Shown here: in pieces, positions 9,410 through 17,888 of the stretch
How the letters are laid out: every line of letters begins with the position of its first letter
Position numbering within the stretch: the first letter of the stretch is position 1
Assembly (NCBI RefSeq): GCF_004569505.1
Contig: NZ_SPPK01000005.1
Span: forward strand, 1-64,000
Length of the DNA stretch: 64,000 nt
Direction: 5' to 3'
DNA from: Dysgonomonas mossii
GTDB taxonomy: Bacteria; Bacteroidota; Bacteroidia; Bacteroidales; Dysgonomonadaceae
Program-made: the position numbers and the translations under genes
Notes under the pieces: model-generated
The model's input: only the letters and a program-made list of their open reading frames with translations
Database searches by the model: none
Told to the model about the DNA's origin: nothing

Positions 9410-10807
9410 TCATTTGCCGATACAAAACTTACTAAAAATATTACCCAATATCTCATCTGTAGAAATTTGACCTGTAATTTCACCCAGATAATACATACAT
9501 TCACGAATATCCTGCGACAGAAAATCTCCCGATATTTTTAGGTCTAACCCTTCCGAAACACGTTTTATAGCAACCAATGCATTTTGGAGAGCCTCATAGT
9601 GACGAACATTTGTAACAATAATATCTTGCTCACTAATTTCAGGGATATTTGCCGTTTTTACTAATAAGTCTTCCAACTGATTAGTTCCTTGCTCATATTT
9701 AGCCGAGATGAAAACCCGTTCAGGAATTTTATCCAATAGAAGCTTTTCTTTTTCTGCTTTTCTTTCTGCTGAAATAATATCAACCTTATTGAATATAAGA
9801 ATCAACTTCCTATCACCAACTACAGGCAGTATTTTTTGAGACAACTCCTCAATATGCTCATTTATGGTTTCGCAATCGGCTACCCACAAAACAATATTCG
9901 CCTGTTCTATCTTCTTAAATGTACGTTCAATGCCAAGGCTTTCTATCTCGTCATGAGTATCCCGTATTCCGGCAGTATCAATGAGTCTGAAAGTCAGTCC
10001 TTGTATATTAATCGTATCCTCAATAACATCTCTCGTTGTACCATGAATATCGGATACAATTGCTTTTTCTTCATGCAAAAGGAGGTTGAGTAAGGTAGAC
10101 TTCCCGGCATTTGTTTCGCCTATAATTGCAACCTGAATACCGGATTTAACTGCGTTTCCTATGCTAAAAGAATCGGCCAGCTTTTTTATATGTGATTCTA
10201 TCTGGTGTGCTGCTTCTTTGAGGTGGTCTCTATTTGCAAATTCAACATCTTCTTCGGAAAAGTCTAATTCGAGCTCTATCAAAGAAGTAAAATTCAACAG
10301 TTCAGTACGAAGCTCAATCAGTTTATTACTAAAACCTCCACGCATCTGATTCATTGCCAAGCGATGTGTAGCGGCTGAAGATGATGCGATTAAGTCTGCC
10401 ACCGATTCAGCCTGAGACAAATCCATCTTTCCATTTAAGAAAGCGCGTTGGGTAAACTCCCCCGGTTGAGCCAAAGACGCTCCTTTTGATATAAGAAGCT
10501 GTAATATATTTTGTTGAATATAAATAGAACCATGACAGGATATCTCTATTATATCTTCACCGGTAAACGAATGCGGATTTCGGAATACACTCACCAGTAC
10601 GTCATCTAAAACAACGTTCTCTTTGATGATAGATCCGAAATGAACTGTATATGCTTTTGCTTCTGCAAGTTTTTTCGCCTTAAAGGATTTAAAAACAGCG
10701 TCAACTAATTCTATACATCCATTTCCCGACAGACGTATAATGGCTATCCCTCCTATACCTGCAGGTGTAGATATAGCTGCTATTATATTGTTTTCTTTCA
10801 TAATCAA
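9410..10807 (-). CDS. mnmE: tRNA uridine-5-carboxymethylaminomethyl modification GTPase MnmE
   Basis: A 465-residue core enzyme which, with MnmG, modifies the wobble uridine of several tRNAs. The N-terminal tetrahydrofolate-binding domain (IAAISTPAGIGGIAIIRLSG) is followed by a helical domain and an inserted G domain with Walker A GETNAGKSTLL, DTAG and NKVD. The C-terminal FCIGK contains the essential cysteine. The start may be the first or third codon (both Met). The 3' end borders mobile-element genes. In Gammaproteobacteria the same 3' end is the attachment site of SGI1-type islands, so the location is notable. Nothing in the gene itself looks damaged. Confidence 0.97.
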   Translation of the reverse strand: MIMKENNIIAAISTPAGIGGIAIIRLSGNGCIELVDAVFKSFKAKKLAEAKAYTVHFGSIIKENVVLDDVLVSVFRNPHSFTGEDIIEISCHGSIYIQQNILQLLISKGASLAQPGEFTQRAFLNGKMDLSQAESVADLIASSSAATHRLAMNQMRGGFSNKLIELRTELLNFTSLIELELDFSEEDVEFANRDHLKEAAHQIESHIKKLADSFSIGNAVKSGIQVAIIGETNAGKSTLLNLLLHEEKAIVSDIHGTTRDVIEDTINIQGLTFRLIDTAGIRDTHDEIESLGIERTFKKIEQANIVLWVADCETINEHIEELSQKILPVVGDRKLILIFNKVDIISAERKAEKEKLLLDKIPERVFISAKYEQGTNQLEDLLVKTANIPEISEQDIIVTNVRHYEALQNALVAIKRVSEGLDLKISGDFLSQDIRECMYYLGEITGQISTDEILGNIFSKFCIGK

Positions 10808-10843
10808 TTCTTAATACGAATCAGCAATATGTTAAGTCCTAAA

Positions 10844-10899
10844 AAGTGACAAAGGTGACAAAAGTGACATGTTTTTACATTCTTTTTACTGTCACCTTT
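10844..10899. repeat. GTGACA direct repeats with inverted copy
   Basis: AAGTGACA at 10844-10851, AGGTGACA at 10853-10860 and AAGTGACA at 10862-10869 are spaced 9 bases apart. An inverted TGTCACCTTT follows at 10890-10899, allowing a hairpin. A closely related inverted pair occurs at 55665-55710. This may be a dispersed intergenic repeat of the genome. Confidence 0.5.
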
Positions 10900-11061
10900 C
10901 TGCTTGCAATGCTCGGTATTCAGTATCACCTTAAATAGATAAAATTATACAGATCAAATAACTATTGCAAATTAATAAAACAAAGATATTAAATTGTTGG
11001 TTGGTTCTGAAATTATCCGACTTTCAAGAACATAATAAATTGATTATGAAATATAGCTTCC

Positions 11062-11838
11062 TCAGTTTTTCGGGGTTTCCTCGTAATTCTTTACTTCATA
11101 GAAATATATATTCTCACCCATCTCATTATGCTCCAGGTTTTCTCCCACTACTCTTATTATCCGATATGGTTTTTCGGATTTTTCTTTGGGTAACTCTGTC
11201 TGGATAATATAAGCACCCATGCTGGGATTATCTTTCCCTACATATTCCTGCACACGCTGTACAGAGTTGACTGCAACCTCCTTATCATCAATAAATACCT
11301 TCACTCTGAAAAATTCAGTTTTAACTGATACATCCATTTCTTTTTCTGCCTTAGCTTTATTTAGCTGCAATTCTTTGGAGTATGTAAGTACTTTTCCCAC
11401 ACTCATAGGTCGTGTGTATATAAAGAGGCCATTATATCCTCCCTCGACTTTGAATGCGTTTGTGCCATAAAGCTCCAGACGGTGATAACGTGGATTTATC
11501 GTCAGATCTCGATCTGCTATTACATTCCATGCCCAAAACTCAAGACGTTTGTCGTCGTCCGCCACTGCATCTCTTCGAGGATACTCTTTGGGGCGAAGTG
11601 CATAAAAAGACTTGTATTTCCCTTTCTTTACATTCTCCAGAGAGTAATAACCGTCTTTATCTGAATACGTTTGATAAGCAGGCGAAAAATCCGAATAATC
11701 AAGGCCTATCCAGCAACTGTCGATAGGATTTCCGTCGAAATCTGTAACCCGTCCTGATATTGTTACAAATTCTTGAGAATAAATGTTGTTGATACCTACT
11801 ACGAATAAAATTAACAGAAATAGCCGAGTCCTTTTCAT
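11062..11838 (-). CDS. secreted protein with carboxypeptidase-regulatory-like domain
   Basis: A 258-residue exported protein. The signal peptide (MKRTRLFLLILFVVGINNIYSQ) is followed by a CarboxypepD_reg-like beta-sandwich at about 25-115: ISGRVTDFDGNPIDS, DKDGYYSLENVKKGKY. The remainder is unassigned beta-rich sequence. Such domains occur at the N-termini of Bacteroidetes outer-membrane and periplasmic proteins, usually as protein-interaction or stabilising modules. No catalytic motif is visible and there is no lipobox cysteine. It appears monocistronic, between mnmE and purF on the same strand, and has no evident functional link to either. Confidence 0.75.
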   Translation of the reverse strand: MKRTRLFLLILFVVGINNIYSQEFVTISGRVTDFDGNPIDSCWIGLDYSDFSPAYQTYSDKDGYYSLENVKKGKYKSFYALRPKEYPRRDAVADDDKRLEFWAWNVIADRDLTINPRYHRLELYGTNAFKVEGGYNGLFIYTRPMSVGKVLTYSKELQLNKAKAEKEMDVSVKTEFFRVKVFIDDKEVAVNSVQRVQEYVGKDNPSMGAYIIQTELPKEKSEKPYRIIRVVGENLEHNEMGENIYFYEVKNYEETPKN

Positions 11839-11918
11839 ATTATATATTTAATGGTTTACATCTTTTATAATAAGACTATTCTAAGAGGGACATGGTTACA
11901 TGAAAAGTGAATAAAAAA

Positions 11919-11943
11919 AAGAGCTGATATAAAATCAGCTCTC
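11919..11943 (-). terminator. terminator of purF
   Basis: AGAGCTGAT and ATCAGCTCT form a perfect stem around a 5-base loop. On the leftward transcript it is followed by eight U's. It lies 18 bases past the purF stop. Confidence 0.88.
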
Positions 11944-11960
11944 TTATATATTTATTACCC

Positions 11961-13856
11961 TTAATAAGAGCGGTTGTTTTTTCCTTCTATATAATTCAAG
12001 AAAGCGGTGTTTACCATTCTGTTTCCACCCGGAGTCGGATAATTTCCTGAAAAATACCAGTCTCCCTTGTGATTAGGTGTCGCTTTATGAAGGTTTTCAA
12101 TGCTTTGGAAAACAATTTCTATTTCGGCCTTTGTTCCTTTTGGTGTTAGCATTTCAGCCATCTTTTTCGAAATATCTTCGTCCGTAAAAGGAGCATAAAT
12201 TTCTTTCACATAGTTTACTATTTCCTCTTTTGGCTTATCCTTCTGAGCCAAAGATTTACGATACACTTCATCTATCACCGATTGCATTCCTCTTTCTTTC
12301 AGCAATTCGATGGCAGCCCTGAATGCAGCAAATTCATTCATTCTCGACATATCGATACCATAACAGTCAGGATAACGTATCTGAGGAGAAGAAGATACGA
12401 TAACGATTTTCTTCGGATGAATCCGATCGAGTATCTTTATTATACTTTGTTTCAGTGTAGTACCTCTCACTATACTATCATCGATAACAACCAGATTATC
12501 TTCATATGGCTTTACCGAATCATAAGTAACATCATATACGTGTGCAGCCAAATCGTCGCGGCTCTTATCTTGTGCAATAAAGGTTCTTAGCTTTATATCT
12601 TTTATCACAACTTTTTCGGTACGAACCCGCATAGATAGAATTTTTTGCAATTCCTCTTCGGTGATAGATGCCCCTTTTTCTTTTATCTTTCTAAGCTTAA
12701 CATCATTCATATGTTTATTGAATGCGTCGGTCATCCCGAAGAAAGCAACTTCTGCTGTATTGGGAATAAAAGAAAATACCGTATGTTGAATATCTGAATC
12801 TATGGCTTTCAGAATTTGAGGCAAAAGAAGTTTCCCCAATTTTTTGCGTTCGTTATATATGTCAGAATCTGATCCACGCGAAAAGTAAATGCGTTCGAAT
12901 GAGCACGGAGAAACATTTCTAGGCTCTTGTATCTGAGAAAACATAACTGTACCATCTTTCTTTACGATGATGGCCTGTCCCGGGTTTAACTCTTTTATAT
13001 CGGCAACATCAAGTCCTAGAGCTGTCTGGATAACAGGTCTTTCTGATGCAACAATAACAATTTCGTCGTCATTGTAATAGAAAGCCGGACGAATACCCGA
13101 AGGATCTCTGTAAACAAATCCATCGCCACATCCGATAAGCCCTCCTATAGTATAACCTCCATCCCATTTCTCACTTGCCTTGTTGAGCATAAAATGGATA
13201 TCAAGATTTTTCTCTATCAGTGTGTTCAGCTCCTCTCCTTTTGCACCGGTACTCTTGTTGTGTTTATCAAACTGATATTGAACTTCTCTGTCTAGATAAT
13301 GACCAACCGATTCGAGAAGTACAAATGTATCTGTATAGTCGCGAGGATGTTGACCTTGTGCCAACAACTCCGCAAACAATTCATCTACATTTGTCATATT
13401 GAAATTGCCGGCTAAAGCCAAGTTTCTTGACCGCCAGTTGTTACGACGCATAAATGGATGGACGTATGAGATTCCGCTTTTTCCGGTAGTGCTATAACGC
13501 AAATGCCCTAAAAACAGTTCTCCGGCAAAGGGGAGATATTTACTGGCATACTCAGCATCATTGAGTTTATCTTCCGATATTTTTTCATAGTTCTGATAAA
13601 CGTTTGTGAAAATCTCTGAGATGGCACTTGATCCCACAGCTCTTTCTCTGAATATAAATTCATTACCGGGAGGTGACTCTAACTTTACAACAGCCAAGCC
13701 TGCGCCCTCTTGACCTCGATTGTGTTGTTTTTCCATTAGCAGATAGAGTTTATTCAACCCATATTGCCATGTACCATATTTTTGTTGGTAATATTCGAGC
13801 GGTTTTAATAAGCGTATCATGACGATACCGCATTCATGCTTTAATGGCTCTGTCAT
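11961..13856 (-). CDS. purF: amidophosphoribosyltransferase
   Basis: The first committed enzyme of purine synthesis, making phosphoribosylamine from PRPP and glutamine. At 631 residues it is the long Bacteroidetes form. The catalytic N-terminal cysteine is C9 (HECGIVM), so a short propeptide must be cleaved. The class II glutamine amidotransferase domain shows QHNRGQEGAGLAV and GHLRYSTTG. The phosphoribosyltransferase domain has the PRPP loop VVIDDSIVRGTT and follows at about 430-460. A ribosome-binding site AAAGGAG lies before the ATG, and the promoter box is listed separately. Single-gene unit ending in a strong terminator. Confidence 0.95.
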   Translation of the reverse strand: MTEPLKHECGIVMIRLLKPLEYYQQKYGTWQYGLNKLYLLMEKQHNRGQEGAGLAVVKLESPPGNEFIFRERAVGSSAISEIFTNVYQNYEKISEDKLNDAEYASKYLPFAGELFLGHLRYSTTGKSGISYVHPFMRRNNWRSRNLALAGNFNMTNVDELFAELLAQGQHPRDYTDTFVLLESVGHYLDREVQYQFDKHNKSTGAKGEELNTLIEKNLDIHFMLNKASEKWDGGYTIGGLIGCGDGFVYRDPSGIRPAFYYNDDEIVIVASERPVIQTALGLDVADIKELNPGQAIIVKKDGTVMFSQIQEPRNVSPCSFERIYFSRGSDSDIYNERKKLGKLLLPQILKAIDSDIQHTVFSFIPNTAEVAFFGMTDAFNKHMNDVKLRKIKEKGASITEEELQKILSMRVRTEKVVIKDIKLRTFIAQDKSRDDLAAHVYDVTYDSVKPYEDNLVVIDDSIVRGTTLKQSIIKILDRIHPKKIVIVSSSPQIRYPDCYGIDMSRMNEFAAFRAAIELLKERGMQSVIDEVYRKSLAQKDKPKEEIVNYVKEIYAPFTDEDISKKMAEMLTPKGTKAEIEIVFQSIENLHKATPNHKGDWYFSGNYPTPGGNRMVNTAFLNYIEGKNNRSY

Positions 13857-13905
13857 AAAAAGATCTCCTTTGTTGGAATTGTGAGAATAATTTTTTTTGA
13901 GGCTA

Positions 13906-13913
13906 CAAAGATA
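13906..13913 (-). promoter_or_regulatory. Bacteroidales -7 box of purF
   Basis: On the minus strand the sequence is TATCTTTG, an exact match to the TAnnTTTG consensus, 50 bases before the purF ATG. I see no clean TTTG -33 element. Confidence 0.55.
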
Positions 13914-14027
13914 GCACGATTTTTCCTCTCGTCCTAGAAATATATTTATTTTAAACCTTCGAGGTTTTTATCTAAAATTTTTACTTTGTTCTACCTTCTC
14001 AATCTAACTCTTTTTGTGATTTTCTCA

Positions 14028-15791
14028 TTATGATAACTCCAGGCCAAACTCATCTTTCAATCTTCGCAAACTTTCGTTTTCTTCCATCATCAGATTAAAT
14101 TTCTCGGCAGGCGTGAAAGCCAATTTTTTCTCATTATTTTCACTTATCCTAACCTCCATCCTCAGATGAGTATTACGAAGTTGTGCTCGCAGCCTTGACA
14201 ATATATCCATCTGATATTCAAGAAGACGTTGTTCCTGAACAGGATTATTTACAATTACCTCAAACACCGTATTGGCGATAAGATTAGGGAGGCAATTGAG
14301 CATTGTATTTCTCAGATGGAGCTCTTCGGTCAAATTCTCAGCATACGCTTTCCATTCGTTGATAAGTTGGAGTGGAGTAAATCTGTCGTTAAGAACTTCT
14401 ATCGTTATATCAGCTTTTGTCGTTTCCTCATCTTTTTTCTTTCCGAACGCTGAGATAGAAACACCAAAACCTCCGGCATTCGGTGTTGTTTTAGCAGGCT
14501 CTACATTGACAGTCGGCTCTTTGGCTGCGACAGAAGGAGTTACCCTTTGCTGAACGGGAGATTGTTGAGCAGGCTGCGGACTCTGCGCCGCGGGCCTCTG
14601 ATTTGTAGTCGGTGCAGCCGCTTGCACAGGTTGTTCCTGCTTGGAGAAGATCGGATCAATTACCTGCTTTTTTTTTTGATCTTCAATTCCTGCTTGAGGT
14701 GAAGATAATTGGCAAAGCCTAATTATTGTCAAGTCGGAGAGCAATCGCTTATTTCGGCTATATTTATAATTGAGGTCACTTTCGTTGACCAACTCGATGG
14801 CCTTATACAAAAATTCGTTGGTGCACTTCTTCGCTGTTTCTATGTAGCGATCTCTGATGGAAGCTCCTACTTCAAACAGTTCTGCGGTCTTTGCATCTTT
14901 GCAGAGCAATAAATCCCTAAAGTGCGAGGCAATACCTGTTATCACATTATTACCATCAAAACCTTTGCTAAGGATCTCATTCAGGATCAACAAACCCTCT
15001 ACTACGTTGTTGGTTAAAATAGAATCTGTCAATCGGAAATAATATTCATAATCCAGAACATTCAGATTCTCGATAACAGCTTTGTACGTTACATTACCTC
15101 CTGTAAAACTTACTACCTGATCGAAGATAGACAAGGCATCACGCATTCCTCCGTCTGCCTTTTGAGCCAAAACGTTCAGGGCTTCGGGCTCTGCCTTCAC
15201 ATGCTCCTGATCGGCGACATATTGAAGGTGCTCTACTGTATCTTTGATTGTAATACGGCTGAAATCGTATATCTGGCAACGAGAAAGTATTGTTGGAAGT
15301 ATTTTATGCTTTTCGGTTGTAGCCAAGATAAAAATAGCATGGTGAGGCGGCTCTTCCAATGTTTTCAGAAAGGCGTTGAATGCCGCTTGTGAAAGCATGT
15401 GCACCTCATCTATTATATATACCTTGTATTTTCCTATCTGCGGAGGGATACGCACTTGTTCGATCAAAGATCGTATATCGTCTACCGAGTTGTTGGACGC
15501 AGCATCCAATTCGTGTATATTGAAAGACCGCTGCTCATTAAAGGCGACACACGATTCGCATCGGTTACAAGTTTCGCCATCGGGAGTTGGAGACAGGCAA
15601 TTTATGGTTTTCGCAAAAATACGGGCACATGTTGTTTTACCAACACCTCTAGGTCCACAAAAAAGATATGCATGAGCCAGCTTGCCCGACATTATTGCGT
15701 TCTTTAGTGTAGTAGTTAATGCCCTTTGCCCCACAACTGAGTTGAAAGTCATAGGACGGTATTTCCTTGCCGAAACTATATAATTATCCAT
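14028..15791 (-). CDS. dnaX: DNA polymerase III subunit gamma/tau
   Basis: The clamp-loader ATPase that opens and loads the sliding clamp at the replication fork; 587 residues. The AAA+ region has Walker A GPRGVGKTTCARIFA near 47-61, a four-cysteine zinc module (NCLSP..CNRCESCV), DEVHMLS Walker B and the TILSRCQ sensor. A Pro/Gln/Ala-rich linker (about 370-430) leads to a C-terminal tau-like domain. No obvious frameshift slippery site for a separate gamma product was noticed. A TAnnTTTG promoter box lies 27 bases upstream of the ATG. Confidence 0.96.
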   Translation of the reverse strand: MDNYIVSARKYRPMTFNSVVGQRALTTTLKNAIMSGKLAHAYLFCGPRGVGKTTCARIFAKTINCLSPTPDGETCNRCESCVAFNEQRSFNIHELDAASNNSVDDIRSLIEQVRIPPQIGKYKVYIIDEVHMLSQAAFNAFLKTLEEPPHHAIFILATTEKHKILPTILSRCQIYDFSRITIKDTVEHLQYVADQEHVKAEPEALNVLAQKADGGMRDALSIFDQVVSFTGGNVTYKAVIENLNVLDYEYYFRLTDSILTNNVVEGLLILNEILSKGFDGNNVITGIASHFRDLLLCKDAKTAELFEVGASIRDRYIETAKKCTNEFLYKAIELVNESDLNYKYSRNKRLLSDLTIIRLCQLSSPQAGIEDQKKKQVIDPIFSKQEQPVQAAAPTTNQRPAAQSPQPAQQSPVQQRVTPSVAAKEPTVNVEPAKTTPNAGGFGVSISAFGKKKDEETTKADITIEVLNDRFTPLQLINEWKAYAENLTEELHLRNTMLNCLPNLIANTVFEVIVNNPVQEQRLLEYQMDILSRLRAQLRNTHLRMEVRISENNEKKLAFTPAEKFNLMMEENESLRRLKDEFGLELS

Positions 15792-15817
15792 TCTTGATTT
15801 TTCTTCTTTGGTATCAC

Positions 15818-15825
15818 AAAGCTAT
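15818..15825 (-). promoter_or_regulatory. Bacteroidales -7 box of dnaX
   Basis: The minus strand reads TAGCTTTG, an exact TAnnTTTG match, 27 bases before the dnaX start. Confidence 0.5.
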
Positions 15826-15928
15826 GAAAAAAAATGGAAAGATAAAATGTAAAAGAAAGCAAGAGAGTGACCTTTTTAGCATCTAAAATGTTATATTAAT
15901 ATCAACGTTTTTAAAACTATCATCTATT

Positions 15929-16123
15929 ATGGAAAAGAATGAAACACTATTGAAAATCAAAGTGATTCCTAATGCACCGCTATTGGTGGAAGGAACTGTA
16001 GAACTAATTTTAGCAGACGGAACCTCAGTTATCAAAGACAAACCACACCTTTGCCGTTGTGGCGGATCGCAAAACAAACCGTATTGTGACGGTACACATG
16101 CTAAAATTGGCTTTAAAGGCTAA
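15929..16123 (+). CDS. CDGSH iron-sulfur domain protein
   Basis: A 64-residue protein with one CDGSH-type 2Fe-2S motif: C42, C44, C53 and H57 in CRCGGSQNKPYCDGTH match the CxCxx(S/T)xxxPxCDG(S/T)H pattern, giving 3-Cys-1-His cluster ligation. Such proteins act in electron or cluster transfer in the cytoplasm; partners are unknown. It is divergent from dnaX and upstream of tRNA-Leu. Complete, with the usual length for single-motif bacterial members. Confidence 0.93.
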   Translation: MEKNETLLKIKVIPNAPLLVEGTVELILADGTSVIKDKPHLCRCGGSQNKPYCDGTHAKIGFKG

Positions 16124-16204
16124 TTTATAGGAATTTATTTACTAGATAAGAGCATCTAAATTAAAATATTAGTTTAAATGCCCTTATTTTTTTATGATTA
16201 AGTG

Positions 16205-16234
16205 TTGGATAAAACACATTTTATTATATCTTTG
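16205..16234 (+). promoter_or_regulatory. promoter of tRNA-Leu
   Basis: TATCTTTG at 16227-16234 matches the TAnnTTTG -7 consensus. A TTGG -33-like element lies about 19 bases upstream at 16205-16208. The box ends 22 bases before the mature tRNA 5' end. Confidence 0.6.
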
Positions 16235-16256
16235 TACCCGCTAACGCAAATTAGCC

Positions 16257-16338
16257 GCGGATGTGGCGTAATTGGTAGCCGCGCCAGACTTAGGATCTGG
16301 TGCCGAGAGGCGTGGGGGTTCGAGTCCCTTCATCCGCA
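16257..16338 (+). tRNA. tRNA-Leu (anticodon TAG)
   Basis: The acceptor stem GCGGATG pairs with CATCCGC, with discriminator A at 16338. The anticodon stem CCAGA/TCTGG flanks loop CTTAGGA with anticodon TAG at 16291-16293. The long variable arm and GGTTCGAGTCC T-arm are typical of leucine tRNAs. CCA is not encoded. The mobile element begins just downstream. Confidence 0.95.
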
Positions 16339-16362
16339 CTTAGCCGAAAGGCAAAACAAAGC

Positions 16363-16402
16363 AAATCCTTGAAAATCAATTGGTTTTCAAGGATTTTTTT
16401 TA
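16363..16402 (+). terminator. terminator of tRNA-Leu
   Basis: AAATCCTTGAAAA and TTTTCAAGGATTT form a 13-base stem around an 8-base loop, followed by T's. It starts 24 bases past the tRNA. Confidence 0.85.
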
Positions 16403-16456
16403 TTCCCTGAATTTTACGAAAACAGCAAAATAATGCATTTTTGAGCATTATTCCAT

Positions 16457-16510
16457 AGCCAATTCGTAGCCAAGAATTATTTTTCAGTTCTGGCTACGAA
16501 TTGGCTACGA
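16457..16510. repeat. perfect 15-bp inverted repeat beside integrase, candidate att/arm site
   Basis: AGCCAATTCGTAGCC at 16457-16471 is perfectly inverted at 16492-16506 across 20 bases. GGCTACGA is also directly repeated at 16492 and 16503. It lies between the tRNA-Leu terminator and the first integrase. The position suits integrase arm binding, a core site, or an operator for the integrase operon. No second copy was found at the right end by eye. Confidence 0.55.
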
Positions 16511-16599
16511 GAATGACTTCAATTCATTGTTATACAATATTTTGCATAGAGTTAGTTTTTTGTTAAAAAAGTAATTTTACAACGACAAAAATCAATTTT

Positions 16600-17865
16600 A
16601 TGGAAACAATTATGACTAAAAAAAGAAACACGTTCAATGTAGTCTGTTTAATCAGAAAAAACAGGGTGATGAAAAATGGGCAGGTCCCTCTGTTTATGCG
16701 CACTACTGTAAACAGTAATGTAGTCGATATTCCAATTGCCGGTAGTGTAAATCCTTCCCAGTGGAGCCAGGCACAAGGAAAAACAAGAGGCAATAGTAGG
16801 GAGGCACAAGAATTGAATTATAATATTCAATCCGTAAAATCCCGGATTCATCAAATCTTTTGTGACCTTGGGCTGGCTGGTAAGCCTATCACTGCACAGA
16901 TTATAAAAGATATTTATTTAGGAAACCACAAAGACGAAGAAGAAGATGGTAAGACCTTAGTTGAGGTGCACTCCGAACATAATGAGAGATGCAGACAATT
17001 ATTAAATATCGAATATTCGCAATCAACCATTTATAAGTTTGATACTTCCCTAAAATATCTGAAAGAGTTTATGGATAAGGAGTTGGACAGAAAAGATATT
17101 CCACTAAAGAATATCAATGAAGATTTTATTCGCAAATATGAACTGTACCTCAAAACAGAAAAAGGGTGTGCCAACAATTCTGCTATCAAACATTTGAAAA
17201 TTTTCAAGAAGATCATCCGGATAGCATTACTTAATGATTGGCTGCATAAAGACCCGTTTGCCTCTATTAAATTTCGTCAGGATGAAGTACATGTAGAATT
17301 CTTAACCATGAATGAACTGCAAACTCTCATTAATAAAGAGATCTCCATAAAGCGACTATCTCAAATCAGGGATGTCTTTGTGTTTTGCTCGTTTACGGGA
17401 TTAGCATTCGTAGATGTGAAGAATCTGAAAGAAGAGCATATTATAAAGAATAGCGACGAAGAAATATGGATTCGGAAGCCTCGTGAAAAGACGAATAATA
17501 TGTGTAACATCCCTCTATTGAATATCCCGAAGATGTTATTGGAAAAATATAAAGATGATAGGGGATGCCAATTGAAGGGACAGCTACTACCGGTACCTAC
17601 AAACCAGAAATACAATACATATTTGAAGGAAATAGCGAATTTGTGCGGCATAAACAAAAGGCTTACAGCTCACGTAGCTAGACACACATTTGCCACGGAA
17701 ATTTGTCTCTCACAAGGAGTTCCGATTGAGAGTGTCAGCCGAATGCTTGGTCATCGGGATTTACGTTCTACTCGGATATATGCTAAAATAACCAATCATA
17801 AGATTGCCGAAGATATGGAAGCATTGGAAGAACGTATCAAAGATAAATTTCAAGTAGTAGTATAA
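16600..17865 (+). CDS. tyrosine recombinase / integrase (first of tandem pair)
   Basis: A 421-residue integrase. The arm-binding domain is at about 10-100, the core-binding SAM-like domain at about 115-215 and the catalytic domain at about 230-405. H358, R361, H385 and nucleophile Y394 are visible. The Arg I position reads FTGLAFVD, lacking the arginine, as in IntDOT-type enzymes. It starts 261 bases past tRNA-Leu and is followed 23 bases later by a second full integrase on the same strand, so both are probably made together. Tandem integrases are common in Bacteroidetes mobilizable elements and may act as a pair. Confidence 0.93.
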   Translation: METIMTKKRNTFNVVCLIRKNRVMKNGQVPLFMRTTVNSNVVDIPIAGSVNPSQWSQAQGKTRGNSREAQELNYNIQSVKSRIHQIFCDLGLAGKPITAQIIKDIYLGNHKDEEEDGKTLVEVHSEHNERCRQLLNIEYSQSTIYKFDTSLKYLKEFMDKELDRKDIPLKNINEDFIRKYELYLKTEKGCANNSAIKHLKIFKKIIRIALLNDWLHKDPFASIKFRQDEVHVEFLTMNELQTLINKEISIKRLSQIRDVFVFCSFTGLAFVDVKNLKEEHIIKNSDEEIWIRKPREKTNNMCNIPLLNIPKMLLEKYKDDRGCQLKGQLLPVPTNQKYNTYLKEIANLCGINKRLTAHVARHTFATEICLSQGVPIESVSRMLGHRDLRSTRIYAKITNHKIAEDMEALEERIKDKFQVVV

Positions 17866-17888
17866 ATCCATCCTAAAATAATAGCATC

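Noticed and set aside
9836..10349. Two plus-strand frames inside mnmE
   Set aside because: Both are antisense to conserved MnmE codons and have no independent support.
14028..15791. Programmed frameshift for a gamma form of dnaX
   Set aside because: No A-rich slippery heptamer with a following stem was seen at the expected domain border.
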